From Aggregicoccus sp. 17bor-14 (GTDB lineage: Bacteria > Myxococcota > Myxococcia > Myxococcales > Myxococcaceae): 64,000 nt of DNA. Below, piece after piece: positions 60,258-64,000 of the stretch. The first letter of the stretch is position 1, and every line of letters begins with the position of its first letter. The translations under genes and the position numbers were made by a program. The stretch spans positions 62,001 through 126,000 of the forward strand of contig NZ_VJZZ01000001.1 in the NCBI RefSeq assembly GCF_009659535.1. The letters run 5' to 3'. Under the pieces are notes generated by a model. That model had not been told where the DNA came from. It searched no databases and was given only the letters and a program-made list of their open reading frames with translations.

Positions 60258-61034
60258 ATGCCGGAGTTCAAGATCGACGCGCGCGGTCCCATCGAGATCT
60301 GGACCATCGACGGGGAGGGGCGCCGCAACGCCATCAGCCGCGCGATGCTGCAGGAGCTCGCCAGCCTGGTCGAGCGGGTCTCGGCCTCGCGCGACACCCG
60401 GGCGGTCATCCTCACGGGGGCGGGGGACAAGGCCTTCTGCGCGGGCGCGGACCTCAAGGAGCGCAGCACCATGAGCGAGCCCGAGGTGCGCGCCTTCCTC
60501 GATCAGCTGCGCCGCACGCTGCGCGCCATCGAGAAGAGCGACTGCATCTTCATCGCTGCGCTCAACGGCACGGCCTTCGGCGGCGGCACGGAGCTCTCGC
60601 TCGCCTGCGACCTGCGCGTGGCCGCGCCCGCCGCGGAGCTGGGCCTCACCGAGGTGAAGCTCGGCATCATCCCCGGCGGCGGCGGCACCCAGCGGCTCGC
60701 GCGGCTCATCGGGCCGGGCCGCGCGAAGGATCTCATCCTCACCGGCCGCCGCCTCAACGCCGCCGAGGCCTTCAGCATCGGGCTGGTGAACCGGCTCGCC
60801 CCCGAGGGGCGCCTGCTGGACGCCGCGTACTCGCTCGCCGAGGCGATCGTGGAGAACGCGCCCGTGGCGGTGTCCACCGCGAAGCACGCCATCGACGAGG
60901 GCGTGGCGATGGAGCTCGACCAGGCGCTCGCCCTGGAGTTGCAGAAGTACGAGGCCGTGCTCAAGACGGAGGACCGGCTCGAGGGGCTGCGCGCCTTCGC
61001 CGAGAAGCGGCCGCCCGTGTTCAAGGGCCGCTAG
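60258..61034 (+). CDS. enoyl-CoA hydratase, methylglutaconyl-CoA-hydratase-like
   Basis: A 258-residue crotonase-family enzyme with [10 protein letters not shown] oxyanion-hole loop and [19 protein letters not shown], the C-terminal catalytic segment typical of AUH/LiuC, which hydrates 3-methylglutaconyl-CoA in leucine degradation. The substrate remains inference from context with the HMG-CoA-lyase-like gene. ATG 60258 has GAGGAG upstream; the upstream extension of 16 residues is unlikely. Confidence 0.9.
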   Translation: MPEFKIDARGPIEIWTIDGEGRRNAISRAMLQELASLVERVSASRDTRAVILTGAGDKAFCAGADLKERSTMSEPEVRAFLDQLRRTLRAIEKSDCIFIAALNGTAFGGGTELSLACDLRVAAPAAELGLTEVKLGIIPGGGGTQRLARLIGPGRAKDLILTGRRLNAAEAFSIGLVNRLAPEGRLLDAAYSLAEAIVENAPVAVSTAKHAIDEGVAMELDQALALELQKYEAVLKTEDRLEGLRAFAEKRPPVFKGR

Positions 61035-61063
61035 GGCGCCACCCGGGCTGCGCAGAAACGACG

Positions 61064-61094
61064 ACGGGACGCCCGGTCTCCCGGAGCGTCCCGT
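61064..61094. terminator. hairpin between convergent genes
   Basis: ACGGGACGC (61064-61072) pairs with GCGTCCCGT (61086-61094), and CCGG/CCGG continues inside to a TCTC loop with one bulged A. The 13-bp hairpin lies between the hydratase stop and the YtxH-like stop, so it may terminate both strands. No T-tract. Confidence 0.6.
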
Positions 61095-61124
61095 GTGTGC
61101 GCGGCTTGCGCGGCGCGTGCGTGC

Positions 61125-61466
61125 CTAGGCGCTGGCCTGGGTCTCGCTGCGGGTGTTCTTGGCCTTGTCCAGGTAGTTCATGGCCTTCTCGCGCACGTCG
61201 GTGCGCAGGTCCGAGCCGGGCTTCGGCGCGAGCAGCAGGGCCACGATGCTGCCGGCGGCGGCGCCCAGGAGGAAGGCCCCCGTCACGCCCAGGCCGGTGG
61301 AGACCGGCTTGTGCTTGGCGAGCCCGATGAGGTTCAGGACGTCGTCGGCGTCGAAGTCGTCCCACTTCTCCTTGGAGTAGCGGGGCAGGTCGTCCGTCAG
61401 CTTGTTCTCGAGCCAGTTCTTGTAGAGCAGGCCCTTGGTCTTCCACTTCGCCTTCTTCGCGAACAT
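61125..61466 (-). CDS. YtxH-domain protein
   Basis: A 113-residue protein with a central Gly/Ala-rich membrane helix (VTGAFLLGAAAGSIVALLLAPKPG) of the YtxH stress-protein family, and a polar C-terminus with Lys/Arg and Gln. Such proteins are usually general-stress or envelope proteins; function unknown. ATG 61466 is preceded by GGGGGA. Its frame extends 62 codons upstream as shadow. Confidence 0.85.
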   Translation of the reverse strand: MFAKKAKWKTKGLLYKNWLENKLTDDLPRYSKEKWDDFDADDVLNLIGLAKHKPVSTGLGVTGAFLLGAAAGSIVALLLAPKPGSDLRTDVREKAMNYLDKAKNTRSETQASA

Positions 61467-61698
61467 CGAGTTCCCCCTGTCCTGTGGTGCGGGTAGCCGG
61501 AGGGGGCCCACCCCCTCCATCGTGCCCAAGGTAGGGCGGGCAGGGCAGCGGGGCATCCCCCCGGGAGGTGCGAATCCGCCCGTGCGACCAGGCGGGCGCT
61601 CCAGGCGTTGCTCGCATGACGATCCCCGGGACGATGCGCGCCGGCAGCGCACACTCGGGGCAGCCAGGCAGGCGGGATTTTGCTATGCCGCCCGCGCC

Positions 61699-63228
61699 AT
61701 GTCTCTCGACCAGAACCTGCTCCAGAAGATCGCCCAAGTCGAAAAGGGCGGCGCCCAGAAGTACCACGCCAAGAACGCCGAGGCGGGCAAGCTGTTCGCC
61801 CGCGAGCGCATCCGCCTGCTGGTGGACGAGGGCTCCTTCGTGGAGGACGCGAAGCTCGCCAACAACATGGACCCGGAGCTGCCCTCCGACGGCGTCGTGA
61901 TCGGCGTGGGCAAGGTGGACGGCCGCACCGTGGCCATCATGGCCAACGACTCCACGGTGAAGGCCGGCAGCTGGGGCGCGCGCACGGTGGAGAAGATCCT
62001 GCGCATCCAGGAGACGGCGAAGGGGCTGCGCTGCCCGCTGCTGTACCTGGTGGACTCCGCAGGCGCGCGCATCACGGACCAGGTGGAGATGTTCCCCGGC
62101 CGCCGCGGCGCGGGCCGCATCTTCTACAACGAGGTGCACCTGTCGGGTGAGGTGCCGCAGATCTGCCTCCTCTTCGGGCCCTCCGCCGCTGGCGGCGCCT
62201 ACATCCCGGCCTTCTGCGACCTGGTGATCATGGTGGACGGCAATGCCTCCATGTACCTGGGCAGCCCGCGCATGGCCGAGATGGTGATCGGCGAGAAGGT
62301 GACGCTCGAGGAGATGGGCGGCGCGAAGATGCACTGCTCCGTCTCGGGCTGCGGCGACGTGCTGGTGAAGAGCGAGCCGGAGGCCATTGCCGCCGCGAAG
62401 AAGTACCTCTCCTACTTCCCGGAGAACTTCCGCCAGCTGCCCCCCACCGTGGAGCCCAAGGCCCCCAAGGCCAGCGGCAAGCGGGTGGACGAGATCATCC
62501 CGGGCGACCAGAACAAGCCCTTCGACATGCACGCCCTCATCGCGGAGCTCATCGACGAGGGGAGCTGGTTCGAGGTGAAGAAGCTCTTCGCCCAGGAGCT
62601 GATCACGGGCCTCGCGCGCATCGGCGGGCGCCCGGTGGGCATCGTGGCGAACCAGCCCAAGTACAAGGGCGGCGTGCTCTTCGTGGACTCGGCGGACAAG
62701 GCCGCGCGCTTCATCTGGCTGTGCGACGCCTTCAACATCCCGCTGCTGTACCTCGCGGACGTGCCGGGCTTCATGATCGGCACGAAGGTGGAGCGCGCGG
62801 GCATCATCCGCGCCGGCGCGAAGATGATCTTCGCGGTCTCCGAGGCGAGCGTGCCGCGCATCTGCGTGGTGGTGCGCAAGGCCTACGGCGCCGGCCTCTA
62901 CGCCATGAGCGGCCCGGGCTTCGCCCCCGAGGCCACGCTGGCGCTGCCCCAGGCGATGATCGCCGTGATGGGCCCCGAGGCGGCGGTGAACGCCGTGTAC
63001 TTCAACAAGATCCAGGAGAAGCCCGAGGCCGAGCGCGCTGCCTACGTGCAGCAGCTGCGCGACGAGTACCGGGCGGACGTGGACATCTACAAGCTCGCCG
63101 GCGAGCTCGTCATCGACGAGATCGTCCCCGGAGACAGCCTGCGCGCCGAGCTGGACAAGCGTTATGCCCTGTACAGCCGGCGCTTCGAGCCGCGCGCGGA
63201 GAAGAAGCACGGCGTGCTGCCGGTCTGA
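61699..63228 (+). CDS. acyl-CoA carboxylase carboxyltransferase subunit (PccB/MccB-like)
   Basis: A 509-residue biotin-dependent carboxyltransferase beta subunit with two crotonase-like halves; oxyanion-hole loops are FGPSAAGGAYIP in the N-terminal half and the YGAGLYAMSGPG stretch in the C-terminal half. Such subunits carboxylate propionyl-, methylcrotonyl- or geranyl-CoA with a separate biotin subunit not found here. With neighbours that resemble leucine degradation, methylcrotonyl-CoA is a plausible substrate, but propionyl-CoA fits too. ATG 61699. Confidence 0.92.
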   Translation: MSLDQNLLQKIAQVEKGGAQKYHAKNAEAGKLFARERIRLLVDEGSFVEDAKLANNMDPELPSDGVVIGVGKVDGRTVAIMANDSTVKAGSWGARTVEKILRIQETAKGLRCPLLYLVDSAGARITDQVEMFPGRRGAGRIFYNEVHLSGEVPQICLLFGPSAAGGAYIPAFCDLVIMVDGNASMYLGSPRMAEMVIGEKVTLEEMGGAKMHCSVSGCGDVLVKSEPEAIAAAKKYLSYFPENFRQLPPTVEPKAPKASGKRVDEIIPGDQNKPFDMHALIAELIDEGSWFEVKKLFAQELITGLARIGGRPVGIVANQPKYKGGVLFVDSADKAARFIWLCDAFNIPLLYLADVPGFMIGTKVERAGIIRAGAKMIFAVSEASVPRICVVVRKAYGAGLYAMSGPGFAPEATLALPQAMIAVMGPEAAVNAVYFNKIQEKPEAERAAYVQQLRDEYRADVDIYKLAGELVIDEIVPGDSLRAELDKRYALYSRRFEPRAEKKHGVLPV

Positions 63229-63377
63229 CACGCCGCGCCACAGGCTGCCCGTCCGTCCGACTCCCGACGCTCTGCCGCGCCGGGATGAGTGACGGGCGGA
63301 CGCTGCGAGAAGCGCAACTTGCGGCCGGGCCCGCGAAAGCCCCGCCGCGCCACCCTTTGCGATACATCCTCGATCCC

Positions 63378-64000
63378 ATGGACTTCGAACTGCCCGAGAC
63401 TCACCGCGCCCTGAAGGCGTCGCTGCGCGACTTCTGCGAGCGCAAGGTCAAGCCGTACGCCCGCGACTGGGACCGCGACGAGAAGTTCCCGATGGAGGTC
63501 GTGAAGGAGCTGGGCGAGCTGGGCGTGCTCGGCATGCTGGTGGCCGAGGAGTTCGGCGGCGCGGCGCTGGACTGCCTGGCGGTGGCCGTGGCGGTCGAGG
63601 AGATCGCCCGCTACGACGGCTCGCTCGCGCTCACCGTGGCGAGCCACAACGGCCTGGGCACCAGCCACCTGCGCGTGTTCGGCAACGAGGCGCTGCGCAA
63701 GAAGTACCTGCCCAAGCTCGCCACCGGCGAGTACCTGGGCGCGTGGGGCCTCACCGAGCCGGGAAGCGGCTCGGACGCGGCCGGCATGAAGACCACCGCG
63801 GTGCGCCACGGCGACACCTGGGTGCTCAACGGCGCCAAGATGTTCATCACCCAGGGCACCGTGGGTGACGTGTTCGTGGTGCTCGCGCTCACCGACCCCT
63901 CCAAGAAGCAGAAGGGCATCACCGCCTTCGCGCTGGAGAAGGGGATGAAGGGCTTCAGCCAGCGCGCCATCCACGGCAAGCTCGGCATGCGCTCCTCGGA
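63378..64000 (+). CDS. acyl-CoA dehydrogenase (3' end cut by window)
   Basis: The first 207 residues of an acyl-CoA dehydrogenase: N-terminal helical domain, the AWGLTEPGSGSDAAG flavin/substrate loop near residue 120-135 and FITQGTVGD. The catalytic glutamate lies beyond the window edge. It could be isovaleryl-CoA dehydrogenase given the neighbours, but the deciding residues are not visible. ATG 63378. Gene continues past 64000. Confidence 0.9.
   Translation, partial: MDFELPETHRALKASLRDFCERKVKPYARDWDRDEKFPMEVVKELGELGVLGMLVAEEFGGAALDCLAVAVAVEEIARYDGSLALTVASHNGLGTSHLRVFGNEALRKKYLPKLATGEYLGAWGLTEPGSGSDAAGMKTTAVRHGDTWVLNGAKMFITQGTVGDVFVVLALTDPSKKQKGITAFALEKGMKGFSQRAIHGKLGMRSS

Overview
The window is a gene-dense, very GC-rich chromosomal segment of about 60 protein genes and two tRNAs. 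I saw no insertion sequence, phage gene, plasmid gene or CRISPR array. The gene content is a trehalose/GlgE alpha-glucan operon, two GGDEF proteins and a PilZ protein, an Mla-type lipid transporter, a leucine-degradation-like cluster with a B12 mutase, and many lipoproteins and orphan small proteins. Together with the G/C-biased third codon positions this suggests a myxobacterium, most likely of the Myxococcaceae. That assignment is inference; no rRNA is present.

Layout. 1-0.5 kb: a gamma-glutamylcyclotransferase-like gene and an interspersed repeat. 0.5-7.8 kb (minus strand): glgE-treS-mak-glgB, a complete route from trehalose/maltose to branched alpha-glucan. 8-13 kb: an ECF sigma factor, small orphan proteins, a PHP-domain protein, a lipoprotein/membrane pair, an FmdB zinc-ribbon protein and a Fis-like HTH protein. 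13.2-18.1 kb (plus): a HEAT-repeat membrane protein, a Fur regulator and a thioredoxin lipoprotein in tight coupling, then FtsB, a GAF-GGDEF diguanylate cyclase and a methyltransferase. 18-27.6 kb: a HAD nucleotidase, a zinc-ribbon protein with a NarL-type regulator, an M16 peptidase pair with a pseudouridine synthase, two fold-type III PLP enzymes (alanine racemase and a D-threo amino acid enzyme) and a DsbA-fold isomerase. 27.6-33.7 kb: an envelope protein pair, a zinc-ribbon/Tudor-like protein and mlaE-mlaF-mlaD. 33.8-46.8 kb: a sugar kinase, PilZ protein, phosphoesterase, psd-hisS, TlpA-like thioredoxin, miaA, a FAD-enzyme/receiver fusion, a receiver-GGDEF protein, tRNA-Leu, a receiver-cupin protein and an RsmB-type RNA methyltransferase.

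47-64 kb: tRNA-Ala with a strong terminator, class I aldolase, and a locus that looks like sphingolipid synthesis (serine palmitoyltransferase-like enzyme, GNAT-like acyltransferase, divergent PAP2-type membrane enzyme). Then comes a run of acyl-CoA genes: a split adenosylcobalamin acyl-CoA mutase with isobutyryl-CoA-mutase signature residues and a histone-H1-like N-terminal tail, an HMG-CoA-lyase-like enzyme, a methylglutaconyl-CoA-hydratase-like enzyme, a biotin-carboxylase-partner carboxyltransferase and an acyl-CoA dehydrogenase cut by the window edge.

The strongest candidates for new biology are (1) the putative ceramide/sphingolipid locus at 48.8-52.9 kb, (2) the isobutyryl/pivalyl-CoA-type mutase with its basic tail beside leucine-catabolism genes, and (3) two unusual signalling fusions, FAD-enzyme-REC and REC-cupin. 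The genome style is also notable: at least ten same-strand neighbours overlap by 4 nt, and three convergent pairs share one CTAG in which TAG is the stop on both strands.
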